Part shown: piece by piece, positions 55,743-63,215 of the stretch
Position numbering within the stretch: the stretch's first letter is position 1
Layout of the letters: each line of letters starts with the position of its first letter
Assembly (NCBI RefSeq): GCF_000442315.1
Contig: NZ_KE557321.1
Location: 80,130 to 144,129 of the forward strand
Length of the DNA stretch: 64,000 nt
Direction: 5' to 3'
Source: Rubellimicrobium thermophilum DSM 16684
Lineage (GTDB): Bacteria > Pseudomonadota > Alphaproteobacteria > Rhodobacterales > Rhodobacteraceae
Program-made: the position numbers and the translations under genes
Notes under the pieces: generated by a model
What the model was told of the DNA's origin: nothing
Databases searched by the model: none
Seen by the model: the letters and a program-made list of their open reading frames with translations, nothing else

Positions 55743-56358
55743 GGGGGTCCCTTCTCCTGCGATCCTGGGGGAGGCGTGGCGGCGGCTCGCCACGGCGATT
55801 CTAAGGGGGCGGGGTGACCGCTCAACGGCGGCAGGGGGGCGGCAGGGTGGCGGCAGGGGGACAGCAGGAGGGCTGCATGACGGCGGATGGTCCGGCAGGG
55901 CAGGGGCCGGCCCGGATCCGTCTGCCGTCAGGACGGTCATGGCGCGCCGGCGCCATGGCGGCAGGGCTGTCCGGCGATGTGGGGCGGATGGTTCCGGGCG
56001 GTTCCTCCATGGCTGTTGCGGTGACGATGACGCCGTTCTGCCAGCAAGAGGTTCATGATCGGTAAGCGCAACGCGCGCTCCGCCCCCGATTCGCGCAACA
56101 CCCCCCGGACCCCGCCGTGACGGCAGTTCCGTGCCGCGCCTTTCGGTCCCCCGGCCTCTCGGCCTCCGCGAAGGAGGGGGTGGAAGGCCCCCCTTGCGGA
56201 GAGCAGGCGGCCTTCCTCGCGGAAGGCCCCTGCGGGAGGAGCGGACCGGCGGCCGGCCCCCGTCACCGCCCTGCGAGCGGCTGTTATCGTCTGGCGCTCG
56301 GGTTCCGGGCAGGAGGGCGCTATATGATGCCGGACCTCAGACCGAAAGGACGGACCCC
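55743..56358. other. 616-base gene-free region upstream of the LolA-like gene
   Basis: No convincing ORF in either strand; open frames here have no family-like sequence. It contains an 11-bp tandem repeat (55827-55870) and several G-rich and C-rich runs. Promoters for the divergent AlkB-type and LolA-like genes must be here. GAAAGGA ten bases before 56359 is the ribosome site of the latter. Confidence 0.5.
55827..55870. repeat. Four tandem 11-bp units, GGCGGCAGGGG type
   Basis: Units read GGCGGCAGGGG, GGCGGCAGGGT, GGCGGCAGGGG and a diverged GACAGCAGGAG. Each carries a G-run, so the plus strand has four regularly spaced G-tracts and could form a G-quadruplex. The period is close to one helical turn. 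It lies about 85 bases upstream of the AlkB-type gene start. Confidence 0.75.
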
Positions 56359-56982
56359 ATGAGCCGCCCCATGACCCGACGCCACCTGATCGCTGCCTTG
56401 CCTGCCGTCGCGCTTGCCCCGGCGCTGTGGCCGGCCATGGCCCGGGCCCAGGCGATCCCCCTGGCGGAGATCGCCGCCTATCTCAACCGGTTGCAGACCG
56501 CGACAGGTGGCTTCACGCAGATCAATGCCGACGGCTCGATCTCGACCGGCACCATCTTCCTCAAGCGCCCTGGCCGCATCCGCTTCGAATATGACGACGG
56601 CTCGGCGCTGGTGGTGGCAGGGGGCGGACAGGTGGCCGTGTTCGACCGCCGCTCCAATCAGGGGCCCGAACGGTTCCCCCTGCGCGAGACGCCGCTGTCG
56701 ATCATCCTGGCCGAGAGGGTGGACCTGTCGCAGGCGGGGATGGTGACGGGGCATGTCTCGGACGGGACGACCACCACCGTGACCATGCAGGATCCGCAGA
56801 ATCCCGGTTATGGGTCGATCCGGCTGGTCTTCACGGGCAGTCCGGTGGAGCTGCGCCAATGGATCGTGACCGATCAGTCAGGCAGCGAGACGACGGTCGT
56901 GCTGCATGATCTGCAGACAGGGGTGCAGATCGGCGACCGTCCCTTCAACATCCAGGCCGAGATGGCCGCCTGGAACCGCTGA
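56359..56982 (+). CDS. lolA: LolA-like outer-membrane lipoprotein carrier
   Basis: Periplasmic chaperone that moves lipoproteins from the inner to the outer membrane. Signal peptide with basic start (MSRPMTRRHLIAALPAVALA, cleavage near ARAQ). The mature fold shows YLNRLQTATGGFTQINADGS, KRPGRIRFEYDDGSALVVAGGG and VFDRRSNQ, as in alphaproteobacterial LolA-like proteins. Length 207 is typical. It stands alone, convergent with the lytic transglycosylase. No LolB partner in the window, as usual in this class. Confidence 0.85.
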   Translation: MSRPMTRRHLIAALPAVALAPALWPAMARAQAIPLAEIAAYLNRLQTATGGFTQINADGSISTGTIFLKRPGRIRFEYDDGSALVVAGGGQVAVFDRRSNQGPERFPLRETPLSIILAERVDLSQAGMVTGHVSDGTTTTVTMQDPQNPGYGSIRLVFTGSPVELRQWIVTDQSGSETTVVLHDLQTGVQIGDRPFNIQAEMAAWNR

Positions 56983-56988
56983 GACGCC

Positions 56989-57032
56989 GCCGGGACAGCG
57001 CCGGGACAGCGCGGGGACAGCGCGGGTACGGG
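56989..57032. repeat. Tandem 11-bp repeat after lolA, GCCGGGACAGC type
   Basis: Two perfect copies of GCCGGGACAGC, a third with one change (GCGGGGACAGC) and a decayed fourth, starting 6 bases after the lolA stop. Period 11, same as the array at 55827 but with a different unit. Confidence 0.75.
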
Positions 57033-57053
57033 CGTCGGCGGGGGGGGCTTCCC

Positions 57054-57109
57054 GCCCGCGGCCCCCCGCCCGCGGCCCCCCGTCCGCGGCGAGGCGTCCG
57101 CGGCGAGGC
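57054..57109. repeat. Tandem 14-bp repeat, GCCCGCGGCCCCCC and GTCCGCGGCGAGGC units
   Basis: Two copies of GCCCGCGGCCCCCC are followed directly by two copies of GTCCGCGGCGAGGC, an A-A-B-B pattern sharing the core CCGCGGC. Located between convergent lolA and the transglycosylase gene. The palindromic core CCGCGG can fold, so the array may also help terminate both transcripts. Confidence 0.75.
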
Positions 57110-57129
57110 CGGGTCGGTCCGGCGGCGGG

Positions 57130-57720
57130 TCAGATCCGCCGGCAGCTGCGGAGCTGGGCGTCATACATCTGGGCGCGGGTCTTCAGATCCGCGGCCACGC
57201 GCAGCAGCCAGGCCTTTTCCTGATGGCTCTGCCGGCGGTAGCCGTTGCGCCCCTCGTGATAGGCCAGATACTGATTTTCCACGTCGTGGAGGGGGATGCC
57301 GAGTTCGCGCAGCGTCCCGTTCATGTACCAGCCCATGAAATCGGTGGCATCGAAGATGTCGTCGCGCCGTCCGCGGCCCTGCTGGGCCTCGTATTCGGCC
57401 CAGGTGCCGTCGAGCGCCTGGCTGTAGCCCATCGCCGAGGACTGACGGCCGATGGGAATCACGCCCAGGGCATACTGGTGAGGGGGGCGCGCATTGGGGA
57501 CGAATTTGGATTCCTGGTAGATGATGGCCATCTGCACCGCGACGGGCACGCCCCAGCGCCGTTCGGTCTGCCGGAAGGCGCGCAGATAGCTGGGACGCTC
57601 GGCGAGGATGGCGCAGGCATTGTCGAGATTCCTCGGGGCAGGGCCCGAGCGTTCGCGCGGGGCGCAGCTCGAGGCCACCACGAGAAGCATCAGCGCCATG
57701 ACGCGGAGTCGTCTGCTCAT
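57130..57720 (-). CDS. Lytic murein transglycosylase-like lipoprotein (SLT domain)
   Basis: Lipoprotein with lipobox VASSC (cysteine 19). The SLT-type domain has the catalytic glutamate in IIYQESKF, then AMGYSQALDGTWAEYE and ENQYLAYHEGRNGYRR, typical of transglycosylase SLT-domain proteins, although more compact. Length 196. Cleaves peptidoglycan glycan strands, or binds them, at the outer membrane. Convergent with lolA. Confidence 0.85.
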   Translation of the reverse strand: MSRRLRVMALMLLVVASSCAPRERSGPAPRNLDNACAILAERPSYLRAFRQTERRWGVPVAVQMAIIYQESKFVPNARPPHQYALGVIPIGRQSSAMGYSQALDGTWAEYEAQQGRGRRDDIFDATDFMGWYMNGTLRELGIPLHDVENQYLAYHEGRNGYRRQSHQEKAWLLRVAADLKTRAQMYDAQLRSCRRI

Positions 57721-57982
57721 CTGCCCCTGATTCCGTTCCGGGGCGGCGCCCCCTGCGGTGCCTGTTCTTGAGGGCTACTGTAGCGCAGGGGGGCGGCGCG
57801 GGGAACCGGGAATCCGGCGGATCCGCCCCGAAGAGGGATGCCGACGTCGCCGATGCGCGACAGGCCGCCGGTTCCGCACCCGGGATCGGAGGCGAACGGA
57901 TCGTTTCCTGGCCAAATCATGGCGAAGCATGGACTTTTTCGTGGCCGACAGGCCTAATGCACGGGAAAGGAGTGCAAGGGCC

Positions 57983-58306
57983 ATGCTGACAGCCTTTACG
58001 AAATACCGCATCGGGCAGGTGGTGCGCCATCGCAAGCATGGCTTTCGCGGGGTGATCTTCGATGTGGATGCCTGTTTCTCGCAGGGCGAGGCCTGGTGGC
58101 AGTCCATCCCCGAGGACGCCCGACCCCGCCGCGATCAGCCTTTCTATCATCTGCTGGCCGTGAATGCGGAGGGCCCCTCCCTCGCCTATGTGTCCGAGCA
58201 GAACCTGGTCCCGGATGATTCGGGGCCGGTGGACCATCCGGATATCCCGGATCTTTTCGGAGCCTTCGAGGGGGGGCGCTACCGGCTCGAATTCCAGCTC
58301 AACTGA
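57983..58306 (+). CDS. hspQ: Heat-shock protein HspQ (YccV-like)
   Basis: Small DNA-binding or protease-adaptor protein of the HspQ/YccV family: YRIGQVVRHRKHGFRGVIFDVD, then EAWWQSIPEDARPRRDQPFYHLL and AYVSEQNLVPDDSGPVDHP are near-diagnostic. In enterobacteria it modulates Lon and DnaA stability. Length 107 is standard with the MLTAFTKYRIG start; AAGGAG lies 12 bases upstream. An in-frame upstream ATG would add 18 unconserved residues. Divergent from the transglycosylase. Confidence 0.92.
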   Translation: MLTAFTKYRIGQVVRHRKHGFRGVIFDVDACFSQGEAWWQSIPEDARPRRDQPFYHLLAVNAEGPSLAYVSEQNLVPDDSGPVDHPDIPDLFGAFEGGRYRLEFQLN

Positions 58307-58585
58307 CCGAGCCCGCCGGCAGGGACCCCGGCGCCGCCATCTGGGTGGGGGCATTCGCGTGCGGCGCCGGGGGAAGCCATGCAGCTACGCGGGGCAGACT
58401 GGCCGGACGGCACGGCAGCAGCACGGAGGATTTGCGGCAGGGGCAGGGCAGGGCAGGAACACTGCGTTGCCAGAAAGGAGACGGCGCGGGGGCAGGACGG
58501 GGCAGGGCCGCTGTTCCGCCTGCATGGCGCGCCTTCCCCCCGGCACCCCCTTGCGCGCGCCCCTCATCCGGGCTCTGCTGCCGTC

Positions 58586-59065
58586 ATGCGCGCCGATTAC
58601 GCCGAGCTCCGCTCCCGCATCCGGGCCCTGACCGAGGGCGAGGACGATCCCGTGGCCCTGATGGCCACCCTGGCCTGCGAGATCCACCATGCCGATGACC
58701 GCTTCGACTGGACCGGCTTCTACCGGGTCGTCGCACCGGGGCTGCTGAAGATCGGCCCCTATCAGGGCGGCCATGGCTGCCTGACCATCCCCTTCGCGCG
58801 CGGGGTCTGCGGCGCGGCAGCCCGGACCGGACAGGTGCAGATCGTCCCCGATGTCGAGGCCTTTCCCGGCCATATCGCCTGCTCCGCCTCCACCCGCAGC
58901 GAGATCGTGCTGCCGGTGCGCGACGGAACGGGGCAGCTGATCGCGGTGCTCGACATCGACAGCGACCGGCCGGCCGCCTTTGACGAGACCGATGCCGAGG
59001 GCCTGTCCGCCATCCTCTCCGACGTGTTCGGACGGCTGCGCAGGGATCCCGCGGAACCGGATTGA
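58586..59065 (+). CDS. msrC: Free methionine-(R)-sulfoxide reductase (GAF domain, MsrC)
   Basis: Reduces free methionine-R-sulfoxide in the cytoplasm. The GAF fold has the three catalytic cysteines Cys65 (GGHGCL), Cys75 (GVCGAA) and Cys99 (GHIACS), whose 10- and 24-residue spacings equal those in E. coli fRMsr (84, 94, 118). DWTGFYRVV and SEIVLPVRDG complete the family pattern. Length 159. Seventeen bases before the XRE-cupin operator; probably an independent oxidative-stress gene. Confidence 0.92.
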   Translation: MRADYAELRSRIRALTEGEDDPVALMATLACEIHHADDRFDWTGFYRVVAPGLLKIGPYQGGHGCLTIPFARGVCGAAARTGQVQIVPDVEAFPGHIACSASTRSEIVLPVRDGTGQLIAVLDIDSDRPAAFDETDAEGLSAILSDVFGRLRRDPAEPD

Positions 59066-59081
59066 CAGATCCGGCCGCCCG

Positions 59082-59105
59082 TGAAATTCATCCCATGAAT
59101 TTTCA
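59082..59105. promoter_or_regulatory. Palindrome at the start of the XRE-cupin regulator, probable autoregulatory operator
   Basis: AATTCAT-CCC-ATGAATT is a perfect 7-bp inverted repeat, extended outward as TGAA / TTTTCA with one slipped base. It touches the first candidate start codon of the regulator, so binding would block its expression and perhaps that of the flavoprotein downstream. The AT-rich dyad stands out in GC-rich DNA. Confidence 0.6.
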
Positions 59106-59667
59106 TGGACGGCCATGGCATGGACAGCGGGTTCGGCGCCGATCTGCGTGCCCTGCGCCGCGCGAGGGGGCTCACCCTTCAGGCGCTGGCAGGGGCGGCC
59201 GGCCGCTCGGTCGGCTGGATGAGCCAGGTCGAACGCGGCCTGTCGCGCCCGAGCCTTGACGATCTGCGGCGGCTGGCCCGCGCGCTCGATGTGCCGCTGG
59301 CTGCCCTGATGCGCCCGGAAGGGCCCGAGGAGGAACGCGGCGTCGTGCTGCGTGCGGGGGCACGGCGGCCGATCGGGTCGCGGGCCGAAGGCCTGACCGA
59401 GGAGCTCCTGTCCCCCGATCTGTCGGATGCCTTCGAGGTCATCCGGTCGGCTTTGCCCCCGGGGCGCGCCTGCCCGACCCCGTGCAGCGCCCCACCCAGG
59501 AAGTCGGCTATGTCGAGAGCGGACGGCTGGACCTGACCGTCGCCGGGCGGCTCCACCGCCTGGGGCCCGGCGATTCCTTCCGCCTGCGGGGCGAGCCCTT
59601 CCAATGGGCCAATCCCCATCCCGAACCCTGCACGGTCATCTGGGTCATCGCCCCCCCGATCTACTGA
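59105..59667 (+). CDS. XRE-family regulator with cupin sensor domain, frameshifted in this sequence
   Basis: N-terminal HTH_XRE (LRALRRARGLTLQALAGAAGRSVGWMSQVERG) followed by a C-terminal cupin (VGYVESGRLDLTVAGRLHRLGPGDSFRL, FQWANPHPEP), the PuuR-like plan. The cupin is in another frame; the break is in GGGG at 59461-59464, and a fifth G gives LPPGARLPDPVQRPTQ. Corrected length about 187. An in-frame ATG 15 bases later is an alternative start. It lies 11 bases before the dimethylglycine-dehydrogenase-like gene, which it probably controls; such regulators usually sense polyamines, amino acids or methylated amines. Confidence 0.82.
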
Positions 59668-59678
59668 GAGGTCCGCCC

Positions 59679-62123
59679 ATGCATCCCCCTGCCCATGCCC
59701 GTGCCGTCATCATCGGTGGCGGTGTCGTCGGCTGTTCGGTCGCCTATCACCTGACAAGGCGCGGCTGGCGCGAGGTGGTGCTGCTCGAACGCAAGAGGCT
59801 GACTTCGGGCACCACCTGGCATGCCGCCGGGCTGATCGCCCAGCTGCGGGCGACGGCGAACCTCACCCGCCTCGCGAAATACAGCCAGGAGCTCTATGGC
59901 CGGCTCGAGGCGGAGACCGGGGTCGCCACGGGCTTTCGCCGTGTCGGATCGATCACCGTGGCGCTGACGGAGGAACGGCTCGAGGAGCTGCGGCGGCAGG
60001 CCGCCATGGCCCGCGCCTTCGGCGTGGAGATCGAGGAGATCACCCCGGCCGAGATCGGTGCCCGCTATCCCCATCTCCGTCTCGAGGGCGTGACCGGAGG
60101 GGTCTATCTGCCGAAGGACGGGCAGGGCGATCCCTCCGGCATCACCATGGCGCTGGCCCGAGGGGCGCGGAACGGGGGCGCCTCCCTTCACGAACAGGTC
60201 TGCGTCACCGGATTCCGCATGAACCGGGGGCGCATCGCCGCGGTGCGCTGGGAGGCCGGGGGCGAAACCGGCGAAACCGCCGCCGAGGTCGTCGTCAACT
60301 GTGCCGGCATGTGGGCCCGCGAGGTGGGCGCCTGGGCCGGCGCGGCCATTCCCCTGCAGGCCTGCGAGCATTTCTATGCCATCACCGAGCCGATCCCGGA
60401 TCTGGGCTCCCTGCCGGTCCTGCGCGTGCCGGACGAATGCACCTATTACAAGGAGGATGCCGGCAAGCTGATGATCGGGGCCTTCGAGCCGCGCGCCAAA
60501 CCCTGGGCGGTGGACGGCATCCCGCCCGATGCCGAATTCACCGAGCTGCCCCCCGATCTCGACCATTTCGAGCCGATCCTCGAGAAGGCGGTCCACCGCA
60601 TCCCTCTCCTCCAGCGCGCGGGATTCCGCACCTTCTTCAACGGTCCCGAAAGCTTCACCCCCGACAATGCCTATCACCTCGGGCCCACGCCGGAATGTCC
60701 CAATCTGTGGGTGGCGGCAGGGTTCAACTCGGTCGGCATCCAGTCCGCCGGCGGGGCGGGCATGGCCCTGGCCGCCTGGATGGACGAGGGCGAGAAGCCC
60801 TTCGACCTGTCCGATGTGGACATCGCCCGCACCGAGCCCTTCCAGCGCAACCGCCGCTATCTGGCCGAGCGGGTGTCCGAGACGCTCGGCCTGCTTTATG
60901 CCGATCACTTCCCCTTCCGGCAGAAGGCCACGGCGCGGGGGGTGCGGCGATCGCCCTTTCACGCGCATCTGGCCGCGCGCGGCGCCGTCTTCGGCGAGCT
61001 GGCCGGATGGGAACGGGCCAACTGGTTCGCCGCGCCGGGGCAGACGCCCGAGGAGAGCCGCACCTGGGGCCGGGGGCCCTTCTTCGACAATGTGGGGCGC
61101 GAGCTGCGCGCCTTCCGCGAAGGGGTGGGCGTCTATGACATGTCCTCCTTCGGCAAGCTGCGCATCGAGGGGCCGGATGCCGAGCGCTTCCTCAACCGGG
61201 TGCTGGCTGCCGATGTCGCGGTGGCGCCCGGGCGCCTTGTCTATGCGCAGGCGCTCAATGCCCGGGGGGGGATCGAGGCGGATGTGACCGTGGCGCGTCT
61301 GCGCGAGGATCTGTTCCTGATCGTCACCGGGGCGGCGCGACGGCGCGCCGACGAGGCCCTGCTGCGCGCCGCCCTGCGCGAGGAGGAGCGCGTCGTGATC
61401 ACCGATGCGACCGCCGCCGAAGGCTGTCTGGCCGTGATGGGCCCCCTCTCGCGCGCGCTGATGCAGCGCCTGACGGCGGAGGATGTCTCGGCCGCGGGGA
61501 TGCCCTGGGGCACGGTGCGGGAGATCGAGTTCGGCCTCGGCCTCGCCCGGGTGCATCGCGTCTCCTATGTCGGAGAGCTGGGCTATGAGGTCTATGTGAG
61601 TGCGGACATGGCTGCCCATGCCATCGAGGCCCTGTTCGAGGCCGGAGATGAGGTGGGTCTCCGGCCCTGCGGGCTGTATGCCATGAACTGTGCCCGGCTG
61701 GAGAAGGGGTTCCGGCATATGGGGCACGACATCACCCCGGAGGATCACGTCCTCGAGGCCGGACTGGGCTTTGCCGTTGCCCTGGAAAAGGGGGAGTTCG
61801 TCGGCCGCGAGGCCGTGCTGCGCAAGCGCGAGGCAGGGCTGTCGCGCCGCCTGCTCCAGTTCCGGCTGCAGGATCCGGGCCCGCTTCTCTATCACAACGA
61901 GCCGATCCTGCGCGACGGGCGCATCGTCGGGCATCTGAGCTCCGGCGCCTACGGGCACTGGCTCGGTGCGGCCGTGGGCCTGGGCTATGTCCCCTGCGAG
62001 GGCGAGGAGATCGGCGCGCTGCTGGCCAGCGAATGGGCGATCGACGTGGCCGGGCAGAGGGTGGCCGCGGAGGCCTCGCTGCGGCCGTTCCACGACCCGT
62101 CGGGCGCGCGGATGCGGGCCTGA
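59679..62123 (+). CDS. Dimethylglycine/sarcosine-dehydrogenase-like flavoprotein
   Basis: Three-domain demethylase. N-terminal DAO flavoprotein domain (VIIGGGVVGCSVAYHLTRRG) with SGTTWHAAGL, in which His48 aligns with the covalent FAD-histidine of dimethylglycine dehydrogenase. From about residue 430 follow a folate-binding aminomethyltransferase (GCV_T) domain (ANWFAAPGQ, VYDMSSFGKLRIEGPDAE) and its C-terminal barrel (LARVHRVSYVGELGYEVY, GLYAMNCARLEKGF, LSSGAYGHWLG). It would oxidise an N-methyl amine and pass formaldehyde to tetrahydrofolate. Length 814 is typical. Paired with the XRE-cupin gene. Confidence 0.88.
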   Translation: MHPPAHARAVIIGGGVVGCSVAYHLTRRGWREVVLLERKRLTSGTTWHAAGLIAQLRATANLTRLAKYSQELYGRLEAETGVATGFRRVGSITVALTEERLEELRRQAAMARAFGVEIEEITPAEIGARYPHLRLEGVTGGVYLPKDGQGDPSGITMALARGARNGGASLHEQVCVTGFRMNRGRIAAVRWEAGGETGETAAEVVVNCAGMWAREVGAWAGAAIPLQACEHFYAITEPIPDLGSLPVLRVPDECTYYKEDAGKLMIGAFEPRAKPWAVDGIPPDAEFTELPPDLDHFEPILEKAVHRIPLLQRAGFRTFFNGPESFTPDNAYHLGPTPECPNLWVAAGFNSVGIQSAGGAGMALAAWMDEGEKPFDLSDVDIARTEPFQRNRRYLAERVSETLGLLYADHFPFRQKATARGVRRSPFHAHLAARGAVFGELAGWERANWFAAPGQTPEESRTWGRGPFFDNVGRELRAFREGVGVYDMSSFGKLRIEGPDAERFLNRVLAADVAVAPGRLVYAQALNARGGIEADVTVARLREDLFLIVTGAARRRADEALLRAALREEERVVITDATAAEGCLAVMGPLSRALMQRLTAEDVSAAGMPWGTVREIEFGLGLARVHRVSYVGELGYEVYVSADMAAHAIEALFEAGDEVGLRPCGLYAMNCARLEKGFRHMGHDITPEDHVLEAGLGFAVALEKGEFVGREAVLRKREAGLSRRLLQFRLQDPGPLLYHNEPILRDGRIVGHLSSGAYGHWLGAAVGLGYVPCEGEEIGALLASEWAIDVAGQRVAAEASLRPFHDPSGARMRA

Positions 62124-62258
62124 GCTTGCGCCGGAGGTTGCTCCATGCCGTCTCGCCCCACCGGGACGGGCAGGAGGAGCGATGCGCCCTGCCGCGTTCC
62201 GGGTCGGTCAGGCCGCAGCCAGGACCGGAGAGGGGGGACCGGTCGCAGCGGTCTGCTG

Positions 62259-62322
62259 GGGGGGCTCTGCCCCCCGCCGCTGTGCGGCTCCCCCCGGGAT
62301 ATTTGCAGTCGGATGAGAAGGC
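62259..62322 (+). repeat. Structured intergenic repeat, left copy
   Basis: Order: 7-bp hairpin GGGGGGC-TCT-GCCCCCC, small hairpin GCCGC-TGT-GCGGC, then the core CCCGGGATATTTGCAGTCGG continuing to ATGAGAAGGC. The same three modules occur inverted at 62433-62500. It follows the dehydrogenase gene by 135 bases. Confidence 0.8.
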
Positions 62323-62432
62323 GTTAACGAATTCTTAACCTTTTCCTGTCAGGCTGATCCTGCGGTACAGGCTGGGAAGCCGATGACCGTGTCGGATGAC
62401 GGCCCCTCCGGTCCTCGTGCCGGGGGGGCTGC

Positions 62433-62500
62433 GCCTTCATCCGACCGCAAATATCCCGGGTGGGTGAAGGCCGTAGGCCGAGGGAGGGCAGCGCCCTCCC
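62433..62500 (-). repeat. Structured intergenic repeat, right copy (inverted)
   Basis: Minus-strand reading: 8-bp hairpin GGGAGGGC-GCT-GCCCTCCC, small hairpin GGCC-TAC-GGCC, then the core CCCGGGATATTTGCGGTCGG continuing to ATGAAGGC. The core differs from the left copy by one substitution and one indel over about 29 bases. About 110 bases of unrelated AT-richer DNA separate the copies. I recall similar GGGATATTT elements in Rhodobacteraceae genomes, unverified here. Confidence 0.8.
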
Positions 62501-62545
62501 TGGCGCCAGTGGACAGGCGCGCTGCCTTGCGGCAAGGGGCAGGGC

Positions 62546-63209
62546 ATGGATCGCCGCCCAGCCCGATTCCCCTGTCTATGCCCCCCCGCAGGAGCCCCTG
62601 CGCATCCTGCATGACGATCACGAGATCGTCGTGGTGGACAAGCCGGCAGGCCTGCTCTCCGTCCCCGGAAGGGGAGAGCATCTTGCCGACTGTCTGATCG
62701 CCCGCCTGCAGGCGGTGTTCCCGACCGTGCGCCTTGTCCATCGGCTCGACCGCGACACTTCGGGCGTGATGGTCTTCGCTCTCACCCCGCTTGCCCAGCG
62801 GCATCTGGGCTGGCAGTTCGAGGAAAGGCGGGTGAAGAAGACCTACATCGCTCGGCTGTGGGGCGAGATGGCGGAACGCGAAGGCGTCGTGGACCTGCCG
62901 CTCAAGGTGGACTGGCCCAATCGGCCGCGGCAGATGGTAGCCCCGGACGGGCGCCCCGCGGTGACGCGATGGCGGGCCCTGCGCGCCGCCGGGGGAGAGA
63001 CGCGGGTCCGCCTGTTCCCCGAGACGGGGCGTAGCCATCAGCTCCGGGTGCATATGGCCGCCATCGGACATCCCATCCTGGGCGACCCCTTCTATGCCGA
63101 AGGGGCGGCACGGGACTTTCCCCGCCTGATGCTCCATTCCGAGAGTCTGACCATCCGGCATCCGGATGGCGGCCGCAGCATGCGGTTCAGCGTTCCCGCG
63201 CCGTTCTGA
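62546..63209 (+). CDS. RluA-family pseudouridine synthase, start unresolved
   Basis: RNA pseudouridine synthase: [13 protein letters not shown], the catalytic-Asp motif [26 protein letters not shown] and [20 protein letters not shown] are all present. The conserved protein starts near [17 protein letters not shown], for which the open frame offers no start except a GTG at 62460 lying inside the inverted repeat. The ATG at 62546, preceded by AAGGGGCAGG, is one base out of frame; removing one G after it would give [15 protein letters not shown] therefore infer an indel at the start. RluA/RluC subtype not decided; length about 221 fits RluA. Convergent with dapA, 6 bases apart. Confidence 0.8.
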
Positions 63210-63215
63210 GGGCCA

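Noticed and set aside
59661..62093. An 810-codon minus-strand open frame
   Set aside because: Exact shadow of the dimethylglycine-dehydrogenase-like gene.
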